From Lactifluus volemus (Eukaryota; Basidiomycota; Agaricomycetes; Russulales; Russulaceae): a stretch of 64,000 nucleotides of DNA. The notes beneath the pieces were generated by a model. The model did not search any database, was not told the DNA's origin, and saw nothing but the letters and a program-made list of their open reading frames with translations. Numbering within the stretch: position 1 is the stretch's first letter; each line of letters opens with the position of its first letter. The position numbers were made by a program, and so were the translations under genes. Location: assembly GCA_022376515.1 (NCBI GenBank), contig WTXI01000003.1, forward strand, positions 1,054,001 to 1,118,000. Reading direction: 5' to 3'. Below, in pieces: positions 12,207-25,630 of the stretch.

Positions 12207-15200
12207 ATGAGTCGCGTTGTCACCACCGGCGCACAGGGCGGCCAAACCCCTAACCGCCGCGAAATCAATGACTTGATCAGCGATGACAAACAATTTTCTC
12301 TATACATCCAAGCTCTCAGTAGGCTGCCTTTCAGCTTTTATTCATCGCCCATCAGTTCATTGATTGCCAAATAGCTTTGATACAAAGTAAAAAACAGTCC
12401 GACACATTCTCCCACTTTAGTATTAGTGGGATCCACGGCCAACCTTTCGTGCGGTGGGAGGGTGCTGGTGGCACCACAGCCGTCCCGGGATCTGAATTCG
12501 GCGGATACTGCACTCACGGATCTGTGCTTTTCCCGACTTGGCACAGACCCTATGTTGCCCTTTACGAGGTTCTTCCCTTGCTCTAGATCTATACATCATA
12601 ATCCTGATCGAATCTTATAGCAAGTGATGCAGACCCATGCTCTCAATATTGCGAAGCATTATCAGGTCGATACAGATTCTTGGAGGACCGCGGCCGAGAA
12701 TCTTCGAGCGCCCTACTGGGATTGGGCTACTCCTGACAATATCATCCCGCCGCCCGAAATTATCTCTCTTCAGACCGTCTCCATCACTACCTTCGATGGC
12801 AGCACCATTCCCGTGATGAACCCACTCTACCAATACAAATTCCACCCCATCGAGGAGACCTTTTATCCTCCCTTCAAACTTTGGCAGAACACGCTCAGAC
12901 ACCCCAACCCACCTGGTTCCCCGGACGCGACCACGGACGTCCAAGACCTGAGAGAGTATGACTTGACCTTCCTCATCCGTGTCACTCCCATTCACGAATT
13001 TCCAAAGCCATCTGTCATCAATTCAGTCTGACGTCACTGGCGGGACCTGGCGCCTTTTGACGCAAGTCACGGATTGGAATGAGTTCAGTAACCATACACC
13101 CAATGATGGTGGCAGTGCCATTAATTCTCTGGAAGCCATACACGACAACATCCATACTCATACTGGTTGGGGTGGTCACATGGGTAATACTTACGTTGCT
13201 GGTAACTTCTCATTACGCCGTGCAGTTTCTGGGTGGCCCTTGACGTAAATTCTTCAGGATTTGACCCCATCTTCTTCCTGCATCACGCAAACGTTGACCG
13301 CATCCTTTCCCTTTGGGCAGCCATTAATCCCGGTGTCTGGGTCACATCCGCTCCTGCGGAAGGTGGAACGTGGACCATCTCCGGAAACGATACCATTGAC
13401 TCCAATACAGGTACATCAGGAAAAACCTCACTTGCTAAATCCATCTAATTTAGCACTAACCTGCTAATGGCCTTCTAAAGTGTGATAAAACGTGCTAAGA
13501 CCCGATGACTAGTTTTAGACCTAAAGTCCAGCTAGCGAGTGTCTAAATTATTTCTAATTATGACTAATGAGAATAAACGGGTTACATAAATGAATGACAT
13601 TGACGCTTTTTTTTTAAGTCTGCGTTTATATTCCGCAACATGTGGCTATGACAAAGATGCAATCCCTGGGGGTAGGATAGTAAAGACGGCAGGGGAGGTA
13701 AGGAGCGTAGCGGTGAACTCGGCGTTTTCTTGGTTGTGTGGGCGGCGTTTCCTGGCACCTGCTTCGGCTATCCTGGGTCCCAGGCTCGTCTCGGGAGCAT
13801 GCAGTCGCGAGTCAATTTGATGAAAAGGCTCACACCCTTCCCACCTTGGGCCATGCTAAGTAGGATGGGGAGTGAGAGGTCGCGATCCACCGGTTGGAGG
13901 ATGTCACGAGGGCGTCAGCGTAGAGCGGGCAGGCCATGATGACGTGTTCAACAGATTGTGTGGGGGCCCCGCAGGAGCAGCTTGTGGGAAAATCAGGGCG
14001 AAATTTGGCCGTGTACAACCTGATGAAGGCGTGGCCCGTGATGAGCCTGACGAGGGCGGAGAAAATCTGCTGACGATGGCGAGCAAAAAGTGCACAAAAA
14101 ACTTGCTCGCGTCGCATCTATTAGTAATGTACCGTACATGACACGAACGATGATCGACCCAACTCAATTGAGTCCAGCCACGAAGGACCTATCTTCAATC
14201 AAAATAATCTGCTACCGCCATCCGCCACGCGTGTCCTCTGCGGGACCACGCCTGGCAAAATCCCGACCGGGGCTCATACTAGGAGTCCGACCGACGTGCT
14301 GACCGACGCTATCGCTCGGCGTCCACCGCCCCTTGTCATGTCCCTTCGATCCTTGGATTACCGGTGGGATTTGGCCATTTGGCGGCATGGGGAGAGCAAT
14401 GTAGGTTTGGGAGCGGCGATTGTTGCTCAGACAATGGTCGGCCCAAGTGTCGATTGCTGAGGCTTTGGCTTCACGGCGTTGATAGCTGATGGTGTGCGGT
14501 TCGCGGTGGTTGGGCGGGAGTGGGCACGGGCGCAGAGCGATTGTGTCTGTCATGTGTTTGGCGCAGACGAAGACGTGCAGTGCACGGTCTTGTGGTGCCC
14601 AGACTATCTGGATTTCGAGGTTCCTGCATAAGGAGAGGAGAATATCAGCCTTCTGTCTGAAAGAAAGGGAGAAGGGTTGGCCTGGGTGGGGACCCGGCTT
14701 GGTTATGTTGGAGATGGCAGTGGGGTCGGGGGAAATGAGGAGGATGTGGGTAGTAAGGATGAGTTGGGCGAGTGAGATACCGGTGTCAATTACATTGACA
14801 CACATGCCAATCCTGTGGCACAATAGGACCATATGTCTTCGCAAATCCCGCTGCTCGCCCGACATTTCTTAGCCTTTGTCAGGCTGATGACACCCCAACT
14901 AGACGGGGTGCTCATAAGGAACAAGAGTCAGATGGTGTTGACGAGAAGAACCGGCAGCAAATTGGAATGAGGCAGGAGCATTGGCGACAGCTGGGAGCGG
15001 GATGGCATATGTGGCTTTAGGGCCACAGTATGTGTTGACTTAGACGTGTTGACGGACGAGAACTCTACCTTCCTCATTAGGTTACAGTAACAAGTCACGA
15101 GTGGATTAGTCAGGTTGAACTTTGAACTGAACTTGCCCAGGGATTGTCTTTCCGTCAATTCTCCTCATCTCGCCTCTGGCTGCAGAGTCAAATTACAGTA

Positions 15201-17175
15201 CCAGCAACTCTGTAGTTTCCACAATGTTCTACCCTGCCCATCCCAAAGCCCAAGGCATTGTCTCTGCGACAAAGTAAGTTGGAGTTCTCTTCTTTTCCAC
15301 CATTGTAACATTTCTTTTCTTGCTAAATTTGTGTATCATCCATCCCTTCCAGATCGACAATGACAACGACAACCGCTTCGACTGCAGCTACAGCACCCTC
15401 TATCGCTCACGTCCGTGATCTACTCTCAAATTCAAGCCAGATGTAGCGAAGATCGCCTCTAATGTCTCTCATGCCCAGATGCGGATTGACGTCCACTTCC
15501 TCAGGCAAGTCGGTGCAGGCCGATATGATCGCATATCATGAGCCAGGAGAGCGACTGCGGCTTGGTCTCCCTGCTATGTATGTCTTGTCTTGTGTGCACA
15601 GCTTGGGAACCTCGCACTGAACCTAACAAGCAACAGCATTGGCGCACCCAAGGTGACACAGCTTGTTGTGAACATCTCTGGTCTCTACAGCCCCAAATTG
15701 GCCGTCGGATTCACGCCTGTCTCTACCAATGGCAGCAAAGGTGCCGAGTTGATTTCTTCTCATGATATTTGTTGCTCAACCTCAGCGTCATGATAGGTGA
15801 CACCGGCAACCTCCTCACCTGGTCCTATTGACGCCCCATTGATGTGTGCCCCCCCCGAGCCAGAGATCACCAGTGCTGTCCACCATCACCACATTAGACC
15901 ACTATATTAAGAGTTAATTAGATAGGTAGATGTGTTAGCGTGTTTAGCACTCATTTTTGATAATTTATATGCTTTTAATAAACAAACTATGGTGATAATT
16001 CCGTGATAATTTGGTGATAATTTGAAACTTTTTTAGTGATAATTTAGAAGCTCTTTAGAGGCCTCTAACGGTGATCTAACAGTGGTCTAATTAGAGCTAA
16101 TTAGAGCTAATTAGAAGGGGGGTTAGTTAAAGTTGATAATGGGCGCTTACCTGCTAATTAGAGCTAATTAGCCCGTTTTAGCACTTGAGGTTTTTCCTGA
16201 TGTATGCCGTATAACCCTCGAGTACATCTCGGTGCTCATAATTATTCCAGGCCTCACGCCTTTCTGGAATTCACAGTCAGAGTTTTGGACCTCGTCAGAA
16301 ATCACAAGGACTGAAACGCTCCATTATTCATACCCGGAATTCAACAATCTTGACATGAGCGATCCAGATGCAGTGAAGCAGGCGATCTCGAGCTACGTTA
16401 ACCACCAATATGGCGGCGGCGAGCTGCAAGCCCCTAGTTTTCCCCCTGGCATAGGTCTTGGGCCTGCTGACCCGCCCAGTGTGAACCTCCTCGCACAACC
16501 TGCCGCAGGTGATGCCCCTCCACAGGTAACAGATGGAGCCTCGTCAGCCTCTGCTAAGGAAGTCCGAAACCCATCCGCAAGCCAAGGAAGTCATCCATAC
16601 ACAGCCGAAAGAGAAGAACCCGGAAGGGGAGTTATACATGACTGGACGGCTCGCATTCGCTTCAAGAAGTACGAACTGCGTCAAAGCTTTGCAGTCCTGT
16701 TATTCCTAGGGAATGTCGCAGAAAACCCTTCGCAGTGGATTACGGCACCCACATTTGTCGGTTCACATACCGCATTCGTTAATGACGCACCTGAGCAGTG
16801 TGCAAACTGCCGCTCTCATCTTGACGGAGTGAGCGAGGGTTACGTGCACCTCAATTCGGTAATTTCGAAGCGTTCGGGTCTTTCTTCATACGACCCTGAG
16901 GTCGTTTTACCCTACTTGAAAGAGAACATTCACTGGCGCATCCAAGGGGTACGCTCCTGTGCTTAGTCCACCAATTTATGAATACTCACTTTGCTACGTT
17001 TTAGGTCGATCGATCGGGTATTCCGTTGGATAGGGTCCCGTCTTTGGAGGTCACAGTTGCATCGACCCCATTGACTCGGCCACCTGGCTCTATCCTCCCT
17101 GTCGCTGGACCACCCCAGTATCACCACCACATCACGCATGGCCGCCAAGGGGGTGCTCGTCAAGCGCAGGCTTGA
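12207..17175 (+). CDS. Tyrosinase, tandem copy 4 (open in all exons; transposon in intron 5)
   Basis: Exons 12207-12318, 12375-12568, 12621-12955, 13008-13201, 13258-13410, 16251-16948, 17005-17175 join without a lesion into 618 codons. Ligand positions match Agaricus numbering closely: His58 (GIHG), Cys83-Thr-His85, His94 (PTWHRPY), His259 and His263 (EAIHDNIH), and the HH pair at 287-288. The core ends at the YVNHQYGGG motif; a linker and a C-terminal lid domain with a CANC motif and the tail [14 protein letters not shown] follow. Intron 5 is about 2.84 kb instead of about 55 bp because a TIR element sits right after its GTA donor. The exons being intact suggests a young insertion or an intron that is still spliced. 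More diverged from copies 1-3 than these are from each other. Confidence 0.88.
13830..14865 (-). pseudogene. Decayed LINE fragment (RNase H and 3' zinc-knuckle end)
   Basis: Two adjoining minus-strand frames resemble the end of the second ORF of fungal non-LTR retrotransposons. The upstream piece (14865 down to about 14212) has RNase H-like text, including a [16 protein letters not shown] stretch followed by LEIQIVWAP. The downstream piece (14117-13830) has the [14 protein letters not shown] stretch and a Cys/His knuckle (CSCG...EHVIMACP) typical after the RNase H domain. Frames are broken and no reverse transcriptase domain is present, so it is dead and 5'-truncated. It lies wholly inside the TIR element, so it was inserted into or carried by it. 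Confidence 0.6.
15200..15835 (+). pseudogene. Unrecognised gene fragment carried by the TIR element
   Basis: Plus-strand frames such as [18 protein letters not shown] and [16 protein letters not shown] are joined by intron-like stretches (GTAAGT...CCAG near 15272-15353, GTATGT...ACAG near 15575-15600). This looks like a piece of a spliced host gene rather than transposase. I do not recognise the family. Frames do not join into one long ORF. Confidence 0.35.
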
Positions 17176-19021
17176 AGAAATTCAAGGTAATGGAAAGGAT
17201 CGAGAATTATCAGTGGTGCTTGAATCTATGTAAGATATACGCGATGTAGGGAAAGGTTGAGAAATTCTGTGATTGTATTCTCGTTCTGTGCCAATATGTA
17301 ACACGTCTTTGAAGCCCCTTTGAGAACGATGGGCATATGTTGAAGTATGGATGTCTTGTCCCTTCAAGTTCTGACAAATTGATGTGGTGACACTTCGCTA
17401 CTCCGAAATGGCTGCACAATCCGGGTCCTATGTGTAACTACTTATGATTGATGGCCAGTAAGCACTTATTGATATTACGCGAGGACGCGGTTGTGTTGAC
17501 CGTTTGTCCTCCACCTGGCACTCATCAAAGTCCCTCACCGTGTTTATCGTATCTTGGGGCGGAGCCACGTTATCCATAATTTACAAACGTCGAACTTTGT
17601 GCCATTGACCCTCTTCACTCAGGATGCCATACAAGCGACACAATCTACCAACTTGAGGTCAGTTCCATTCTCCACCAATTCGCAAGTCAGGATCTGCTAG
17701 GCGCCCACTTCGAACGAGTGGGAACGATTCATCTTTTTTTGAATCGCGGGATAAGATCATCTAGCAGGATATCGAAGCCGAGAAAGCTGGAATTTCTGGA
17801 CATACGGGTATGTCGGGGTCGACTCGCTGATAACTGCATTTTATCTCTAGTAAAGGACAAGATTACCTACCACCCAGCCTGAGCCGGTCAAGCCTCTGAA
17901 ATGCCTACGTCTCTGAGAGCTGCGGTAACTTCATTACTTGAGCGCCCATGAATGGGCGAGTGTCATATCTCGCGTGAAGGCCTTTATACTACAGACGATA
18001 CGTCGTCCGGGTGAAACCCGGCCCGGCGAGCGTCTTCATCGCATGCGGGCTTCTGTGTTGAATTGTTACTTTCCATGTGCCAGTGTCAATCGCCGTTCGT
18101 GTCTGGGCCATACAATAATGGAGGAATATTCAGGGAAGTTCACGGAGTCCCTTCCCAGTAGCAAAGTTTGGCAATTCTGGTTTGGCATGAAATTGAAAAT
18201 GATCATGTGATGCTAGCATTACGCTCGCTAGCTGCCACGATGTGGCATCAAATCTTGCTACAAGTCCTCTAGCTTCTGCCTCAGGTCATGAGCTCGTCAT
18301 TTTTGTCGAAATTCTTTTGCATTCCCCGATACATATGGTTTCTCCAAGCTTTCACAACGCGTGAGTGACTGAAATCTTGGAAATTCCAGTCCGGAGTCCG
18401 TCCATTGTTCCCACTGGCAGTTGTAGGCATGATACGTCCTGAAATCGCTGCTTACAGTGTCCAACAGCCCAGCTGCAGGAAATCGACGGCGCGGATTCAA
18501 CCTTCATTAAATGCCGAAACATGAAATGTACATGTAGTTCGTCCAAGAGCTCGTTTGTGATCATCAACATGCATAACTTGCGCGGAATCCCATGCTCTCC
18601 ATTACTTTCCGAAATGCACAACCACTTATGCATTTACGAATCCGGGGTGTTTATTGTATTCTTCGCTAAATGATCCTCTACTTCCAAAGTAGTAGGACGG
18701 TCATGTCAAGTTGGAATGGGTCACGCGGCCAGCATCGTTTTCTATGCTGTGTCCCCCGCATTGTTCAAGCATGGAAGGACGGTAAGGCATTCCTCGGGTG
18801 GTTCAGATCCCATCGCACCGCCCCTTGTAATGTATTACTATGAGGCCTGGAACCTGAAGTCTGCTACCATGGATCTTGTTTCACGAGTCTCCAAGCGAGC
18901 CCCAAGCCAAGTGTTCCATTCCGTGCGTGGTACATCACTCGTTCACTCGTTCCGGGTATCCGCTAAGCCATTTGGTGGGCCGTACTAGAATGACGAGACC
19001 TTACCCTTTCGATCCTTCGAG
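17176..19021. other. Spacer between tyrosinase copies 4 and 5
   Basis: About 1.85 kb without a supportable gene. The first 100 bp match the region after the stop of copies 1 and 2 (shared 3' UTR, including AATGGAAAGGATCGAGAATT). The rest has no match in this window that I can see. Confidence 0.6.
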
Positions 19022-19027
19022 TATAAA
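19022..19027 (+). promoter_or_regulatory. TATA box of tyrosinase copy 5
   Basis: TATAAA, 66 bp before the ATG. Confidence 0.65.
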
Positions 19028-19087
19028 GTCCTCTGAGTCTTAGCCCCCACTCCCTTGCCCCGTTTCTTTGCATTCTCCACTCTCAGC

Positions 19088-21250
19088 ATGTCTCGCTTCA
19101 TCGTCACCGGAGGGCAATGCGGTGCTCCAAACCGCCTCGAGATCAATGATTTCATCAAGGACAAGAAACAGCTTACTCTGTACATTCGGGCTCAGAGTAA
19201 GCTGTCTTTGAGCTTCGACTTATCATCCATTAGTTCATTGACCTCCAAACAGTCGAGATATCCGAAGATCTTCAGTCCAATATAACCTCTCACTTTGGTA
19301 TTAGCGGGATTCACGGCCTGCCTTATAAGCAGTGGGATGGTGCTGGTGGTGGCACAGCCGTCCCAGGATCTGGTTGGGGCGGATACTGCACTCACGGATC
19401 CGTGCTTTTCCCAACTTGGCACAGGCCCTACGTTGCTCTTTATGAGGTTATTCACCTCCTCCGGGTCATCCATACCCCATATTGACTGGATCATATAGCA
19501 AGTGCTGCAGAGCCATGCTCTCAGCATTGCGGACAAATTCCAGGTTGATAAAGTCGCTTGGAAAACCGCGGCCGAGAACCTTCGAGCGCCTTATTGGGAT
19601 TGGGCCGCTAATATTGTCCCGCCTCGTGAGGTATCTGTGACCAGACCATCGACATCATCAACTACGATGGCAGCACCATCAACGTGACGAACCCACTCTA
19701 CCGATACGCTTTCCACCCCGTCGACGATTCTTTCCAAAAGATGTTCAAGGTTTGGCAGACGACGCTGAGACAGCCCAATCCACCCGATTCCCCGAACGCG
19801 ACTACGGACGTCGATCATCTGAAAGAGTATGACTTGACCCTCTCTCATCCGAACCTCACTCATTCATGATTATACCAAAGAGAATTGGAAGCGAGCCAAG
19901 ATGAGATCACCAACAGTACCTACAACATGTTGCTTCGCGTCCATGATTGGCCTGCGTTCAGTAACCATACCCCCGGAGATGGAGGTAGTCTCAGTAATTC
20001 GCTGGAAGCCATACATGACCGAATTCACTTTTACGTCGGTGGTGCTGGCCATATGGGTGATGCTGCCGTTGCTGGTAGCTTTCTTTACATCAGCGAGTTT
20101 CTGGGTAACTCCTGACCTAAACGTTTCTTAGGATTCGATCCCATCTTCTACCTGCATCATGCAAACGTCGACCGCTCCTTGCCCTTTGGTCGGCCATCAA
20201 TCCTAATGTCTGGGTTACACCCGGCCCTGCTGTAAATGGAACGTGGACCATCCCCGCAACGGCTACTATTGATACCAATACAAGTATGCCGTATAACCCT
20301 GGAACAATACCTCTGTTACTCACAACACATTCCAGACCTCACGCCTTTCTGGAATACACAGACAACGTTCTGGGCCTCATCGGGAACCAAGACGACTGAA
20401 GCGCTCAACTACACATACCCGGAATTCAACGGCCTTAAACCTGATGAAGTTCAGCAGGCAATCATTCGTTTCGTCAATGATTGCTATGGTGGATCGAAAT
20501 ACGGTCCATCCGGAAGTATCGTGGCCCAACCTCCCCCTGCACCACCTGTACCACGGCTCGGTTTGCCGGTCACTGCAGCCGTGTCTGCAGTCAAGTCGGT
20601 TGCTGAGGCGGCTATACGTGATTGGACATGCCGCATACGGTTCAAGAAACATGAACTGCATCAAAGCTTTGCAATCCGAATCTTCCTAGGCAATAGTGTC
20701 CCAAATGACCCTTCGCAGTGGCGCACCTCATCCACATACGTCGGCTCACATGTCGCGTTCGTCAATAGTGCAGCTGAGCGGTGTGCCAACTGCCGCGAAC
20801 AGGCCGACATCGTGTGCGAGGGTTTCGTGCACCTCAACGTGGCAATTTCGAAGCTTTCGGGCTTGCCCTCATTTGATCCCAACGTCGTCACGCCATTCCT
20901 ACAAAAAAGCCTTCACTGGGGTCTCCAAGCAGTACGCTTCTCCTTCTCCACCAATTTATTTATGGATACCTACTTTGCTATTTGTTTAGGCCGATGGTTC
21001 GCTTATCTCACTTGAGTCGCTCCTGTCTCTGGAGGTCACGGTCGCATCGACGTTGTTGTCTCAGCAACCCGGCGCTATCTTCCCAATTCTTGATGTGCCG
21101 TCCTATCATCATCACATTACGTATGGCCGCCAGGGAGGTGCCCGCCAGCGCAGGCTTGAAGTATTGAGAGAGGAGAACGAGACGAACGAAGGAGTCGGTA
21201 TCATCAGTGCTTGGAACTTTTCAGGATATGTTGAGAAATTGTGGTTGTAG
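19088..21250 (+). pseudogene. Tyrosinase, tandem copy 5 (three single-base deletions)
   Basis: Exons by homology: 19088-19196, 19253-19446, 19499-19826, 19881-20074, 20132-20283, 20336-20931, 20990 onward. Copper ligands ([33 protein letters not shown]), the lid domain and a CANC motif are all readable. Relative to copies 1-4 one base is missing near 19632 (stop TGA at 19685), one near 20174 in the exon just after the CuB HH motif, and one near 21150. The last removes the usual stop at 21157-21159 and extends the C-terminus by about 30 residues to TAG 21248-21250. The linker is shorter than in the other copies, with a PPPAPPVP run. Three lesions make it the most damaged copy, unless they are assembly errors. 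Confidence 0.8.
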
Positions 21251-21502
21251 TCTCAGTTGTTTAGGACCGTTTGAAAAGGCGATGTGAAGAATGATAGTTG
21301 TGTGTGTCCCAAATTGTGTCACTGTCGAAGCAACAATAAGTTACATAATCAAATTTCATGATCTTATCGACGGAGGTGATCGATCGCTGATCTCTGATCT
21401 AGGCAGCGTTGGCGTTCAAACGGCATATTACAACGTTTTGTCGTCCCTTTCTTGGGACCGAGGACAAGGATGATCTACAATAATGGTGTGCCACGTCAAT
21501 CC

Positions 21503-22771
21503 ATGCGCATCGCCGTTGTCCAGTTCGCACCCCAGGTCAGCTGGATGCCCATGAATGACTGGAGATAGTGGATCTTATTTTTTAAATTGCTGGAAGATAG
21601 GTCGCGTTCAACAGAATATCGAGAAGGCAGAAAATTATTGCGAAAGGTAGGTGTATGGTACCATACAGACGGGTATTTCCTGGTCCGAGCTGGCTTGCCA
21701 ATACTTGTCCTTTTTTTTTTTTCCCATCTAGCATAAAACCCGGTTCTATAGACCTGTTGTGTCTGCCAGAAATGATATTCTCTGGTAACAGCAAGAGTTT
21801 CTTTTTTTTCAACCATGGTCTAGCCGGCTGAGCCTTTCAACCTCCGCCCCCTAGGCTACGTTTTTGAGAGCGCCGCGCGATACTTCCGTTTCTTGAGCAC
21901 CCAAAACGGGCGTCACATCCCAGTTTTGCGCGTCTACTGCTCAAAGATTGCGATGCTACGTCGCCGCTGGATACCCCGAGCGTCTGGACGCGCAAGAGGT
22001 GGAAAAGCGCACGATGGAAGACGGGAGCGTGGTGGATGTGGTTGGCGCTAATAGTGCCGTCGTCTATGCGCCGGACGGCACATGCGTGGTCAATCATCGC
22101 AAATCTCATCTCTTTCATATGGACAAGCCGTGGGTGAAGCCAGGTGAGAATTCCCGGACAAAATCATGTCCGGTAGCCTGAGGGTGGTGCTTCCTAACAA
22201 CCGACCCCCCCCCCCCCTTCGTAGGTCCCGGTTTCACAACGTTCCACCTCCCACCGCCGCTGAACACGGTCACTCTTGGCATCTGTATGGATCTTAATCC
22301 GCGTTCTCCGTGGACTCTCGACGGAGGCCCATACGAACTCGCGGATCATTGCCTAAAGACGCGAAGCAACGTACTCATATTGTTGAATGCGTGGCTCGAT
22401 TCCGAGGAAGAACGAGATAGCGAGGAGGATATCTCGACGATGAACTACTGGGCGACCTTGTTGAGGCCACTCTGGCACCGACAAGGCAACGGTCGAATGG
22501 CGAGGGCGACGACGAATCCAGAGAAACGTCCGAAGACGCGGAAACCGTGTGGTAGTTTGTAATCGCAGTGGGGTAGAAAATGGTACGCAAACGCCTTCAC
22601 CAACGAAGAACCCCCCTTCCCTCCCCCAACGCCAATCACACTCTAATATTATGACAGGCACAACTTTGCTGGCAGTTCAGCGCTGTTCCGTTTTCGGCAA
22701 AGTGCCGGAAACCCTTGCTGCTTGAGAACCTGAGTCGGAATCAGGAAGGCGTTTTTGTCTGGACGACCTAA
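21503..22771 (+). CDS. NTA1: Protein N-terminal amidase, carbon-nitrogen hydrolase family (frames broken)
   Basis: NTA1 deamidates N-terminal Asn/Gln to Asp/Glu at the top of the Arg/N-degron pathway. Exons by homology: 21503-21535 (MRIAVVQFAPQ), 21597-21646, 21732-21784 (LLCLPEMIFSG, the catalytic Glu region), 21855-22143 (GYVF, CYVAAGYPERL, NHRKSHLF with the catalytic Lys), 22225-22582 (LGICMDLNPRSPW with the catalytic Cys, DGGPYELADHCL, NVLILLNAWL) and 22658-22771 (AGSSAVFRF, ending VFVWTT). The conserved text jumps frame at least five times, near 21876, 21905, 22480-22547, 22664 and 22705; most are explained by loss of one base, some in homopolymers. Identity is high between the jumps, which fits sequence error better than long decay. 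Confidence 0.7.
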
Positions 22772-23049
22772 GGGTATATTCATTTTGTACTATTTGATTG
22801 TTCTGCGGAATGCACGCGGAATCAGGTAGCGCGAGGAACGTGCCTGCAGAGTCAAAGATGGTCTAGTGCCGCCCTCAAGGCGGCGGTGAACCTAACCATG
22901 ATAGCTCAAGTCAGGTGGCGTCTCACAACCTTTGTCATGATTCTCTCAAAGGGCCAGGTTCCAACTTTAAAACTACTGAATCAAGGGTCCTATCAACCAA
23001 CAACTGCATCGTGAACATAATACAAGAAAGAAACTCTCTGCCTCAACGT

Positions 23050-25410
<2,361 letters not shown>

Positions 25411-25630
25411 TACCGCATTGATACGTCATAAGAGGTGCTCAACTCAACTTCAATACAATCCGTGTACCTGTGGAATGAGCACGGAATAAAGTCGGGACAG
25501 TGGGTGGACCGGGCCGGGTCTGGACAAGGCGGAGATGACCAGATATGGGAGTAGTGCCTCACTCAGTTGACCATTCCATGTCGTCGTCCCTTTCCTTGCC
25601 GATTCCTCGCATTCTTCTAATCGGCGCGAC

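Larger units (their letters stand above)
13414..16202. mobile_element. TIR DNA transposon (non-autonomous) in the tyrosinase intron
   Basis: The ends are perfect 17-bp inverted repeats, CATCAGGAAAAACCTCA at 13414-13430 and its complement at 16186-16202, with imperfect extension through TGCTAAA. The flanking dinucleotide TA is duplicated (13412-13413 and 16203-16204); removing the element plus one TA rebuilds the GTATGCCGTATA donor seen in copies 1 and 5. Both ends carry short AT-rich subterminal motifs (GCTAATTAG, TGATAATTT, TCTAATTA). Inside are a LINE fragment and an unrecognised gene fragment but no transposase that I can recognise, so it is probably moved in trans. TA duplication fits Tc1/mariner-like elements among others; I do not assign a superfamily. 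Confidence 0.85.

Noticed and set aside
21582..21816. Minus-strand ORFs with Lys runs near the NTA1 start
   Set aside because: Poly-T tracts of NTA1 introns read backwards.
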